This document shows positions 17,451-25,134 of a DNA stretch of 64,000 bases, in pieces (the stretch's first letter is position 1; every line of letters starts with the position of its first letter). The stretch lies in assembly GCF_041908905.1 (NCBI RefSeq), contig NZ_JAYREK010000007.1, positions 84,019-148,018 of the forward strand, written 5' to 3'. Position numbers and translations under genes: made by a program. The notes beneath the pieces are model-generated. The model did not search any database and was not told the DNA's origin. It saw nothing but the letters and a program-made list of their open reading frames with translations. The DNA comes from Zoogloea sp041908905. GTDB taxonomy: Bacteria; Pseudomonadota; Gammaproteobacteria; Burkholderiales; Rhodocyclaceae.

Positions 17451-18443
17451 ATGACCCACCTCCCCCTCGCCCGCTACCGCTACAGCTTCCGCATGGACGC
17501 CCCGCTGCGCCTGCCCCCCTACGCCGGCTCCCTGCTGCGCGGGCAGTTCGGCGCTGCCCTGCGCCGGGTCAGCTGCATGACCGGCGCCGCCCGCTGCGAC
17601 GGCTGCCCCCTGCGCGCCACATGCCCCTACCCGGCCGTGTTCGAGGCGCCGGCGCCCGTCACGCACGACATGCAGCGGTTCAGCCACATCCCCAACCCCT
17701 ACGTCATCGAACCGCCCCCCCTGGGCAGTCCTCCCATCGGCGCGGGCGAAACGCTGTGTTTCAACCTCGTGCTGTTCGGCCACGCCCTCAGCCACCTGCC
17801 GCTCATCAGCCTTGCGCTGCAGCGGGCCGTCGAACAGGGCCTGGGCCCCCAGCGCGCCGCCGGCCGTCTTGCGCGCATCGAGGTGCAGCGCAGGGCGGAC
17901 GGGGCAGAGCCGGCCTGGGCCGAGATCTGGCAGCCCGCGGCGGCGGCCATCGCCGCCCACGACGCCCGCTTCGCCGTCGCCCCCACCCAGGCCGACGCCG
18001 GCGCCACCCAGGCGCAGCTCGTCTTCGACACCCCCCTGCGGCTCCAGCACCAGGGCCAGCCGGTGCGCCCCCCGGCGCTCACCCCACGCAAGCTGGCCGC
18101 CGACCTCCTGCGCCGCATCACCCTGCTGGCCGAATTCCACGCCGGCCGCCCCGGCCTCATCCCCGACGCCCCGGCCCTCGTCCAGCACGCCACCCACCTC
18201 GGGCAACAACTCGAACTTCACTGGCACGACTGGTCACGCTACTCCAGCCGCCAGCGGCAGGAGATGACCCTCGGCGGCGCGCTGGGCAGCTGGACCCTCA
18301 CCGGCGAACTCGGTCCCCTGCTGCCCTGGCTGCGGCTCGGCGAATGGCTGCACGTGGGCAAGAACGCGACGCTCGGGCTGGGCCGCTATCGCCTGGCCCA
18401 TCCCTCCGCCGCCCCATCAGACCCGACGCCCTCACCGTGCTAA
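17451..18443 (+). CDS. cas6: Cas6-family CRISPR repeat endoribonuclease
   Basis: A 330-aa RAMP protein that would cut pre-crRNA within the repeats, leaving the 8-nt tag AUUAAGAC on each crRNA. Seen: FRMDAPLRLPPYAGSLLRGQFGAALR at the N-terminus, a four-Cys cluster (C-x7-C-x2-C-x5-C), a C-terminal EMTLGGALGSWTL strand, and the glycine-rich loop HVGKNATLGLGRYRL of the Cas6 C-terminal family. Its last codons overlap the leader promoter of array 1. It is the only processing nuclease visible, so it must serve both arrays. Confidence 0.9.
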   Translation: MTHLPLARYRYSFRMDAPLRLPPYAGSLLRGQFGAALRRVSCMTGAARCDGCPLRATCPYPAVFEAPAPVTHDMQRFSHIPNPYVIEPPPLGSPPIGAGETLCFNLVLFGHALSHLPLISLALQRAVEQGLGPQRAAGRLARIEVQRRADGAEPAWAEIWQPAAAAIAAHDARFAVAPTQADAGATQAQLVFDTPLRLQHQGQPVRPPALTPRKLAADLLRRITLLAEFHAGRPGLIPDAPALVQHATHLGQQLELHWHDWSRYSSRQRQEMTLGGALGSWTLTGELGPLLPWLRLGEWLHVGKNATLGLGRYRLAHPSAAPSDPTPSPC

Positions 18444-18558
18444 GATCCAGCATCAGAAAGGACAAAGCCTTGCTCAGACAATCCGCTCCCAAACCCGCCC
18501 AAAACCTGGCAACCGTCTCTGCAGGGGCCTGTTTTAAATGGGTTTTTCTGATCGAGCA
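18432..18558 (+). promoter_or_regulatory. leader of CRISPR array 1
   Basis: Begins with CACCGTGCTAAGAT, an extended -10-like box that overlaps the cas6 stop. It shares ordered blocks with the leader of array 2: GACAATCCGCTCCC, CTCTGCAG, a T-rich stretch, and CGAGCA touching the first repeat. The degenerate repeat is at the far (3') end of the array, which confirms that this side is the leader. Confidence 0.85.
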
Positions 18559-19157
18559 GTCCGGACACATGCCCTGATATCAAAGGGATTAAGACATTGC
18601 AGGTGGCTATTAATGATCCGCGCCCACCGTCCGGACACATGCCCTGATATCAAAGGGATTAAGACTTTCGACCTTCGTAACAGAAGTTGATGCCAATGAG
18701 TCCGGACACATGCCCTGATATCAAAGGGATTAAGACGGCATTTCTTGTTTGGGCGCACTCATGAAGGGTCCGGACACATGCCCTGATATCAAAGGGATTA
18801 AGACGCATGATTTCAGCGATTTTGGTGACTTCAGCTTGGGTCCGGACACATGCCCTGATATCAAAGGGATTAAGACCGGCGCGTCTGCGTCTTCTGGCCT
18901 GCCAGGATCGTCCGGACACATGCCCTGATATCAAAGGGATTAAGACACGCTTGAGATGCGAAGCTCGAAGGAGGCCGGCTGTCCGGACACATGCCCTGAT
19001 ATCAAAGGGATTAAGACACTTCCATGACCGTGCCTTTGAACATCTGCAGGGTCCGGACACATGCCCTGATATCAAAGGGATTAAGACAGCGAGATTTCCC
19101 GCGGTTCGCTGGCGCTGGGTGTCCGGACACATGCCCTGATATAAAAGGGATTGGGAG
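18559..19157 (+). CRISPR. CRISPR array 1: 9 repeats, 8 spacers
   Basis: 37-nt repeats begin GTCCGGACACATGCCC and end AAAGGGATTAAGAC. They start at 18559, 18629, 18700, 18768, 18840, 18910, 18981, 19051 and 19121. Spacers are 31-35 nt. The first 8 nt form a palindrome (GTCCGGAC) and a short CCCT/AGGG stem lies inside. The last repeat is degenerate: the final bases read GGATTGGGAG instead of GGATTAAGAC and one internal base differs. Transcription is on the plus strand from the cas6 side, giving a 5' crRNA tag ATTAAGAC. This repeat differs from array 2 at four positions (9, 10, 21, 23). Confidence 0.98.
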
Positions 19158-19186
19158 TGTCAGGGGCTGTTTCGGTTTCACACGGG

Positions 19187-19585
19187 CGTGGGAGGGTGAT
19201 TCGAGCCCCCATGATTGAGGCACACGCCCGTGTGATCGCGATTCGAGCCCTTGTGATCGTAATGCAGGGCCGTGTGATCGTGATTCGAGAGGGTGTTTCA
19301 TCAATGCAAGGCGATGTGATGCGAGCCAGCCCTGTTGTTTCTCGATCACGATAGCGAAGATTTGAATCAAACGGGCCTGTGGTTCGAGTTTTTGCTATCG
19401 TCCTCGCATCACAAGGGCGTGCATCGACCATGCACGCCCTTGTCGCGGCATTCCACGGCCCCGTGCTTGATCGACACCGGCCAGTGATCGCACTCCATGC
19501 CCGCTTGCCCGCATCACACAGCCCTGCGCCACGGATACACACCGGCCCGATCGGGGCACGCGGCCGTGTAACACGATCACGGCGG
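19187..19585. repeat. degenerate 21-bp tandem repeat tract (about 19 units)
   Basis: Successive 21-bp units follow the pattern nATCGnnATnCnnGCCCnTGT. Clear examples begin GATCGCGATTCGAGCCC (19234), GATCGTAATGCAGGGCC (19255), GATCGTGATTCGAGAGG (19276) and, 189 bp minus one base later, CATCGACCATGCACGCCC (19422). The period holds to about 19585 with one likely one-base indel and a more diverged middle (19330-19400). Because 21 is a multiple of three, open frames here read as 7-residue periodic peptides on both strands, so I do not call a gene. The tract fills most of the gap between array 1 and the next gene (19158-19736). Confidence 0.75.
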
Positions 19586-19736
19586 GGTGAGCCGCCATCG
19601 GCCCCCCGCCTCCCGCCGCCGCGTGCCCCTGCAAAGCCCTCTCGATGCATACGGCTTGCGCCAAAAAACCCATAGTGATAATTTTATACCCTAAACAGAT
19701 ACACCCCATTCCAATATTCCGCACCCGGAGGAAAGC

Positions 19737-20105
19737 ATGAGCAAAACGCCCAGCGGTCGCGTCCCGGCCCAGATTCTCGCCGACGACATTCAGGCCTACC
19801 ACGCCCTCGCCACCATCCAAGGCTACGCGCCCCCCGATCCCAAGCTCTCGCGCGAAGCGGTCGACGCCGCCTTCGCGGAGCTCTTTGCCGACCAGGCCGC
19901 CTTCGTGCGCGCCCAGGTGGCCCTCGACGCCGCCCGTGACAAGCTCGCCACCAGCGAACAGATAGCCCACGGCAAGATGCTCGGCGTCAAGGATTCGGTC
20001 TGCGCCCAGTACGGCGACGACTCCAACGAATACGCTGCGCTGGGAATGAAGAAGAAATCCGAGCGCAAGAAGGGCGGCAGCAAGCCCAAGCCGCCCGAAG
20101 CCTGA
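19737..20105 (+). CDS. unknown 122-aa protein between array 1 and the adaptation genes
   Basis: I do not recognise the family. The protein is mostly helical: an Ala-rich central part (VDAAFAELFADQAAFVRAQVALDAARDKLAT) suited to a coiled coil, a motif SVCAQYGDDSNEYAALGMK, and a basic tail (KKKSERKKGGSKPKPPEA) that could bind nucleic acid. A strong ribosome-binding site (GGAGGAAAG) precedes the ATG, and a terminator follows. Tail motifs of the form YG-D-S-x-EY-x-ALG are seen in small hypothetical proteins of proteobacteria without CRISPR, so a CRISPR link is not established. No signal peptide or membrane segment. Confidence 0.75.
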   Translation: MSKTPSGRVPAQILADDIQAYHALATIQGYAPPDPKLSREAVDAAFAELFADQAAFVRAQVALDAARDKLATSEQIAHGKMLGVKDSVCAQYGDDSNEYAALGMKKKSERKKGGSKPKPPEA

Positions 20106-20190
20106 CGCGGTGCCGGGCGGCTCTCACAAAGCAGAGGCCCCTCGGTAGCCGCTCAGTTAGCCGCTCAGTTACCCACTGAGCCAGCACACA

Positions 20191-20216
20191 AGGCGCTCCA
20201 CTCGGGCGCCTTTTTT
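20191..20216 (+). terminator. Rho-independent terminator after the 122-aa gene
   Basis: AGGCGC, a 10-nt loop, GCGCCT, then six T residues. A tandem duplication (two copies of TAGCCGCTCAGT) lies just upstream at about 20147-20170. The terminator separates the unknown gene from cas2. Confidence 0.85.
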
Positions 20217-20357
20217 AGGCCCGGGGTCCGCCATCGACGAGCCCCCTCCTCAAACAGGCGTCATCCGCTTCGCCCCACCGCAAGCTTGCCATCCCACCCC
20301 CTCGCGCGGCGCGGTGGGCATGATGAGGGCACCCACCCCATCCTGCAGGCACCCATC

Positions 20358-20642
20358 ATGCCCTCGCGTGATTTTTACCTTGCCGCCTACGACATCTCGA
20401 GCCCGCGCCGCCTCGCCGCCGCCCTGGCCCTGGTGAGGGGCTACGCCACCGGCGGGCAGAAGTCAGTGCATGAGGTCTTTCTGACCCGCGCCGAGCGCTT
20501 CGAGCTCCTCCATAACATGGCTCTGCTGCTGGACGAGGATGAAGACCGCTTCTTTCTACTGCGCCTCGACCCCAGCGCCCGCACCTATGCGCTCGGCGTG
20601 GCGGCGCAGCCCGCCGACCCGGATTACTTTTACGTGGGGTAA
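20358..20642 (+). CDS. cas2: Cas2 (first copy)
   Basis: A 94-aa ferredoxin-fold protein that bridges two Cas1 dimers in spacer integration. It has the first strand with the conserved Asp (FYLAAYDISSPRRL), GGQKSVHEVFLT as the second strand, and the terminal FFLLRLDPSARTYALG strand. The ATG at 20358 is chosen because Cas2 homology begins there. It is followed after 5 nt by cas1. Confidence 0.92.
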   Translation: MPSRDFYLAAYDISSPRRLAAALALVRGYATGGQKSVHEVFLTRAERFELLHNMALLLDEDEDRFFLLRLDPSARTYALGVAAQPADPDYFYVG

Positions 20643-20647
20643 ACACC

Positions 20648-21631
20648 ATGGCCATGCTGCTGCTCGACCGCGCCGACCTCGAAGTACGTGTCTCCGAAGG
20701 CGCCCTCGTCCTCTACGAAAACGGCACCCGCCGCCAGACGGTGCCCCTGCGCCTCCTCGACCGGTTAGTGATCCAGGGCGCCCGCACCCGGCTCGACAGC
20801 GCCGTGCTGATCAAGCTGGCCGAGGCCGGCGCCGCCACCCTGCTGCTCAGCCCGCGCGCCGGCCGGCAGGTGGCGATCGTGCTCGGCCCCGCCCACAACG
20901 ACGCGGCGGTCCGCCTGGCGCAGGGCCGGCGAGTGACAGACCCGGATTTTTGCGACGCGTGGGCGCGCCAGCTGGTGGTGGCCAAGCTGCGCCGCCAGCA
21001 TCGCCTGCTGTTGGCCGCCGAGGCCCGCCGCCCGGACACGCGCAAAGCCCTGTTCGACGCCCGCGGCGGCATTGCCGAGGCGCTGGCCCAGGCGCAGGTG
21101 GAAGGCACCGCCAGCCCCCGCCTGCGCGGGCTCGAAGGGAGCGCCGCCCGCGCCTACTTCCACGGCTACACGGCCCTGTTCGCCCCCGAGCTCGGCTTTG
21201 CCGGGCGCAACCGCCGCCCGCCCCGCGACCCCGTCAATGCCTGCCTGTCGCTGGCCTACACCCTGCTGCACTTCGAGGCGGTGCGGATGGCTCACGCCGC
21301 CGGGCTCGACCCGCTGCTGGGCTTCTACCATCGCCCGGCCTTCGGCCGCGAGTCGCTGGCCTGCGACCTCATCGAGCCCCTGCGCCCCGCCATCGATGAA
21401 TGGGTCTGGCAGCAGTTCAGCCCGGGCCCACTGCGCCCCGAGCACTTCAGCGCCGACAAGGGGGCCTGCCTGCTGGGCAAGACGGGGCGCAGCCACTTCT
21501 ACGCCGGCTGGGAAAGGTTCGCCCCCTTGCCCCGCCGCTGGCTGCGGCAAGGTTGCGCCCGGCTTGCTCGCCAGCTGCGCGCCGAGGGCGAGCCCTGGCT
21601 CGAACAACCCGACGACGACGAGGCGTTCTGA
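20648..21631 (+). CDS. cas1: Cas1 integrase (catalytically complete)
   Basis: A 327-aa Cas1 that inserts new spacers at the leader end. The catalytic residues are present: E163 in LRGLEGSAARAYF, H228 in LLGFYHRP, and D240 in LACDLIEPLRP. The N-terminal beta domain (LLLDRADLEVRVSEGALVLYE) and the RRPPRDPVNACLSLAYTLL helix are typical. It ends two bases before a second, shorter Cas1-like gene. No reverse transcriptase domain is fused, unlike some type III Cas1 proteins. Confidence 0.95.
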   Translation: MAMLLLDRADLEVRVSEGALVLYENGTRRQTVPLRLLDRLVIQGARTRLDSAVLIKLAEAGAATLLLSPRAGRQVAIVLGPAHNDAAVRLAQGRRVTDPDFCDAWARQLVVAKLRRQHRLLLAAEARRPDTRKALFDARGGIAEALAQAQVEGTASPRLRGLEGSAARAYFHGYTALFAPELGFAGRNRRPPRDPVNACLSLAYTLLHFEAVRMAHAAGLDPLLGFYHRPAFGRESLACDLIEPLRPAIDEWVWQQFSPGPLRPEHFSADKGACLLGKTGRSHFYAGWERFAPLPRRWLRQGCARLARQLRAEGEPWLEQPDDDEAF

Positions 21632-21633
21632 CC

Positions 21634-22434
21634 ATGACCACGCTCACCCGCCATCTCAAGGCCCCGGCCGACCAGCCCCCACGCAAGCCCTTGTACCTGA
21701 TGGGCACAGCGGCCGCACGGATGGATGCCGGCGCGGACCACCTGATCCTGCACAAGGGCGCGGGCAGCCTGATGCGTTTTCCGCTGGCGCGGGTATGCCG
21801 CGTCATCTGCACCCGCCACCTCACCTGGAGCGGCGCGGCGCTGGCGCTGTGCCTTGGCCGCGGCGTGCCGATCACCTGGGTGGACAGCCATGGCCACGCG
21901 CTGGGCACCACCCAGAGCCACTACGACCAACCGCTGCCGTTTGCGACACTGATCGAGACCTACCTGGAGCTGCCCGACTGGCCCCGGCGCTTTGCCGACT
22001 GGCGGGCGCACCGCCGGCTGGAGACGCTCGTCACCTGCGCCCGGCGCGCGGCCGAAGGCGGCCATGGGCTGGACGCGGCCGGTTTCCAGGAGCTGAAGCG
22101 CAGCTATGTTTACAACGGCGAACATCCCCTGGCCTTCGCTGCGGGCGGCGAAGGCTGGTGCCACGCGCTGGCCCTCGACCATCTGCACCGCGAGGGGCTG
22201 CAGGCGTGCTACTGGGGCTTCAACGCCAGCCGCCTGGAGCTGGCGGCCGAACTGGCCGCCCTGCTGTGGGCGGAACTCAACCTGGACTGCGGCACCCTCC
22301 CCGCCGCCGCCGACCAGGGCAGCGTGCTGGCGCGCCTGTTCGAGGGCTGGGCCCACCAGCGGGAGGGCCGCCTGCTGCAGCATCTGGGCGACCTCAAGCG
22401 CCATCTCGCCCGGGAGATCGAAGCATGGCTATAA
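21634..22434 (+). CDS. divergent Cas1-like protein lacking the catalytic residues
   Basis: 266 aa. Residues 20-92 follow the Cas1 beta domain (LYLMGTAAARMDAGADHLILHKG, FPLARVCRVICTRH, SGAALALCLGRGVPITWVDSHGHALGT). The helical half is shorter. NGEHPLAFAAGGEGWCHALAL aligns with the DPVNACLS helix of Cas1, and CYWGFNASRLELAAELAALL with GFYHRP to CDLIEPLR. In this reading the catalytic Glu block is absent, His is replaced (GFN), and Asp becomes Glu (AAEL). It is therefore probably a non-catalytic or re-purposed Cas1. The next cas2 overlaps its 3' end by 10 nt. Alignment was by eye. Confidence 0.75.
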   Translation: MTTLTRHLKAPADQPPRKPLYLMGTAAARMDAGADHLILHKGAGSLMRFPLARVCRVICTRHLTWSGAALALCLGRGVPITWVDSHGHALGTTQSHYDQPLPFATLIETYLELPDWPRRFADWRAHRRLETLVTCARRAAEGGHGLDAAGFQELKRSYVYNGEHPLAFAAGGEGWCHALALDHLHREGLQACYWGFNASRLELAAELAALLWAELNLDCGTLPAAADQGSVLARLFEGWAHQREGRLLQHLGDLKRHLAREIEAWL

Positions 22435-22763
22435 ACGCCCCTCGGGGCTGGTTGATCACTTACGACATCACCGACCCCAAACGCTTGGTGCGCCTGCACC
22501 GTTTTCTCGTCCGGCGAGCCACGCCGGTTCAATACTCGGTGTTCCACTTCGAGGGCAGCGCGGCGCTGATGGGGCGCCTGATGGCCGACATCGAGGAGCT
22601 GATCGACCCCGACCACGACGATGTGCGCGGCTACCAGCTACCCGAGCACCTTGGCCTCGACACCCTGGGCCGCGGCGGCTCGCCCGGCGACGTGCTCCTT
22701 CTCTCCCCCGCCTCGCCCGGCCTGCAGCAACTGCTCCAGGCAGCCGGGCGCAAGCGCGCATGA
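22425..22763 (+). CDS. cas2: Cas2 (second copy)
   Basis: 112 aa. The Cas2 core is clear: GWLITYDITDPKRLVRLHRFLVRRA with the conserved Asp, PVQYSVFHFEGSAALMGRLMADIEELIDPDHDDVRGYQLPEH. A tail of about 35 residues (LGLDTLGRGGSPGDVLLLSP) follows. It is no closer to the first Cas2 than to Cas2 proteins in general. Its start lies inside the Cas1-like gene, so the two are translationally coupled and may work together. The leader of array 2 begins 9 nt after the stop. Confidence 0.88.
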   Translation: MAINAPRGWLITYDITDPKRLVRLHRFLVRRATPVQYSVFHFEGSAALMGRLMADIEELIDPDHDDVRGYQLPEHLGLDTLGRGGSPGDVLLLSPASPGLQQLLQAAGRKRA

Positions 22764-22771
22764 ACCACGCG

Positions 22772-22903
22772 CCGCCACCGTGCTACGATGCCCCCCACGA
22801 CACGCTCGGAAACCCGCCGTGACAATCCGCTCCCGCAACCACTCCCACCCCTGGGAACCCCCTCTGCAGACAGCTGATTTTGCGGCGTTTTTTCAAGCGA
22901 GCA
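22772..22903 (+). promoter_or_regulatory. leader of CRISPR array 2
   Basis: Starts with CACCGTGCTACGAT, nearly identical to the start of leader 1. The blocks GACAATCCGCTCCC, CTCTGCAG, a T-run, and CGAGCA before the first repeat recur in the same order. The sequence between the blocks has diverged. This indicates duplication of an ancestral leader-array unit. Confidence 0.85.
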
Positions 22904-24967
22904 GTCCGGACTGATGCCCTGATTTGAAAGGGATTAAGACGTGAAAGGACAAGCTAGCTATTTTTTAAAGAACGGGTCCGGACTGATGCCCTGATTTGAA
23001 AGGGATTAAGACAAGTAGTCCGCCACGAAATTAACAAGCTCATCAAGTCCGGACTGATGCCCTGATTTGAAAGGGATTAAGACATGAGTGGGCGCAATCG
23101 AACAGGCGCGCCCAGGAGGGTCCGGACTGATGCCCTGATTTGAAAGGGATTAAGACTCAGCCGCGGCGTTGTCCATGACGCGCGCGGCTAGGTCCGGACT
23201 GATGCCCTGATTTGAAAGGGATTAAGACAGGCCTTCGCGGCCTCAGCCGCGATCCGGCGGGCGTCCGGACTGATGCCCTGATTTGAAAGGGATTAAGACA
23301 AGTCCTTGACCTTCTCCTGAGCCTTGCTGGCGGTCCGGACTGATGCCCTGATTTGAAAGGGATTAAGACGTGCTCAAAAAGCACGGCAGCGGTTAAGCGG
23401 GAGTCCGGACTGATGCCCTGATTTGAAAGGGATTAAGACCTTCGGCATAGCAGTTGTCGCAGCCCGGGCCGACGTCCGGACTGATGCCCTGATTTGAAAG
23501 GGATTAAGACTCGACCGCATCCGCCGGCTTGATCTGGTGGCCTGTCCGGACTGATGCCCTGATTTGAAAGGGATTAAGACTGCCAGCAGCGCGGAGATGA
23601 TGAGGTTCTTCGTCCGGACTGATGCCCTGATTTGAAAGGGATTAAGACGGATTCGGTGGCCCGCGACATCAAAGACTTGGCGAGGTCCGGACTGATGCCC
23701 TGATTTGAAAGGGATTAAGACCGGTCGCGACGGGCAGGGTTTCGGCTTCTGGGCGGGTCCGGACTGATGCCCTGATTTGAAAGGGATTAAGACCCCCGAG
23801 GATGGCGACACCCACGGCGTAAGCCGTGTCCGGACTGATGCCCTGATTTGAAAGGGATTAAGACCCTTGTCGCCGGCAAGCTTCGTCAGTCTTTCGTCCG
23901 GACTGATGCCCTGATTTGAAAGGGATTAAGACTATTCCAACCCGATAAACATCGCCAGCACAATCGTCCGGACTGATGCCCTGATTTGAAAGGGATTAAG
24001 ACTCCAGGGTGTTCGCTGGGTTGTTCTTCCACAGCAGTCCGGACTGATGCCCTGATTTGAAAGGGATTAAGACGCCGCTTGCGCGGCGGTGATTGCATTG
24101 CAGCTCGTCCGGACTGATGCCCTGATTTGAAAGGGATTAAGACTGTACGCCTCTGCGTAATCGTCGGCGTCGAACAGTCCGGACTGATGCCCTGATTTGA
24201 AAGGGATTAAGACTCGTCGGCGTCGAACAGCCGCCCCTCTTCGATGGTCCGGACTGATGCCCTGATTTGAAAGGGATTAAGACAAGGCATCTCCGGCACG
24301 ACAACTGTTTGGGCGTGTCCGGACTGATGCCCTGATTTGAAAGGGATTAAGACACGAGCGCGGCGTGAAGTTTGTCGAAGGTTTTGTCCGGACTGATGCC
24401 CTGATTTGAAAGGGATTAAGACCCAGGCTCCCAGGCAGGCGTGGAACAGGCCGGCAGTCCGGACTGATGCCCTGATTTGAAAGGGATTAAGACCCACCGC
24501 GCCGGATGCGCTTCGGCGCCGGATTTCGTCCGGACTGATGCCCTGATTTGAAAGGGATTAAGACTGCCCTTTTTGTAGCCGACCACCACGCCGTGAAGTC
24601 CGGACTGATGCCCTGATTTGAAAGGGATTAAGACGTTATGGGCGTCGAGGTCGATCAGCGGAACGGTCCGGACTGATGCCCTGATTTGAAAGGGATTAAG
24701 ACGCCCGCTGCTCCCTCCCCTTACAGGCTGCGCGGGGTCCGGACTGATGCCCTGATTTGAAAGGGATTAAGACAGCCGTGGCCGAAGAAGGCGATCACCG
24801 CGGCCTCGTCCGGACTGATGCCCTGATTTGAAAGGGATTAAGACTTCCCCGGTGACCGCAATATCGACAGGCCAGCTGAGGTCCGGACTGATGCCCTGAT
24901 TTGAAAGGGATTAAGACGCAGCGCCGAAAATCATCAAGATGCCGGTGATCGTCCGGATTAATGCCCT
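22904..24967 (+). CRISPR. CRISPR array 2: 29 full repeats plus a truncated one, 29 spacers
   Basis: 37-nt repeats begin GTCCGGACTGATGCCC and end AAAGGGATTAAGAC. The first is at 22904-22940 and the last full one at 24881-24917. Spacers are 31-36 nt. The terminal repeat at 24951 keeps only about 17 nt (GTCCGGATTAATGCCCT) with two changes, marking the 3' end. All full repeats appear identical. The 8-nt crRNA tag is the same as in array 1, so one Cas6 and one Cmr complex can use both. Spacers 18 (24144-24176) and 19 (24214-24246) overlap by 16 nt of target sequence. Confidence 0.98.
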
Positions 24968-25134
24968 CGCCGGTCGAGCGGCGTCTGGTTCCGGCTTTCA
25001 GCGGCAGCCGCCCCCCCACGCCCAGGGCTCCCGCAGTTACGCGAACGACATCACGCTCTGACTGTCCTGTAGCCACCTCAGCTTCGCAACTCGTTGTTTT
25101 GTTGAGACGTGCTAACTGAGCCTCAGCGAAGAAA

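Noticed and set aside
18534..19132. Minus-strand open frames through array 1 with repeated LNPFDIRACVRT-like peptides
   Set aside because: They are translations of the CRISPR repeat in successive frames, not genes.
19151..19675. Two small frames with 7-residue periodic peptides
   Set aside because: The period follows from the 21-bp tandem repeat; both strands are open and no start signal is convincing.
23157..24497. Minus-strand open frames through array 2 with repeated IPFKSGHQSG and LNPFQIRASVRT peptides
   Set aside because: Same artefact: the 37-nt repeats lack stops on this strand and the spacers are short.
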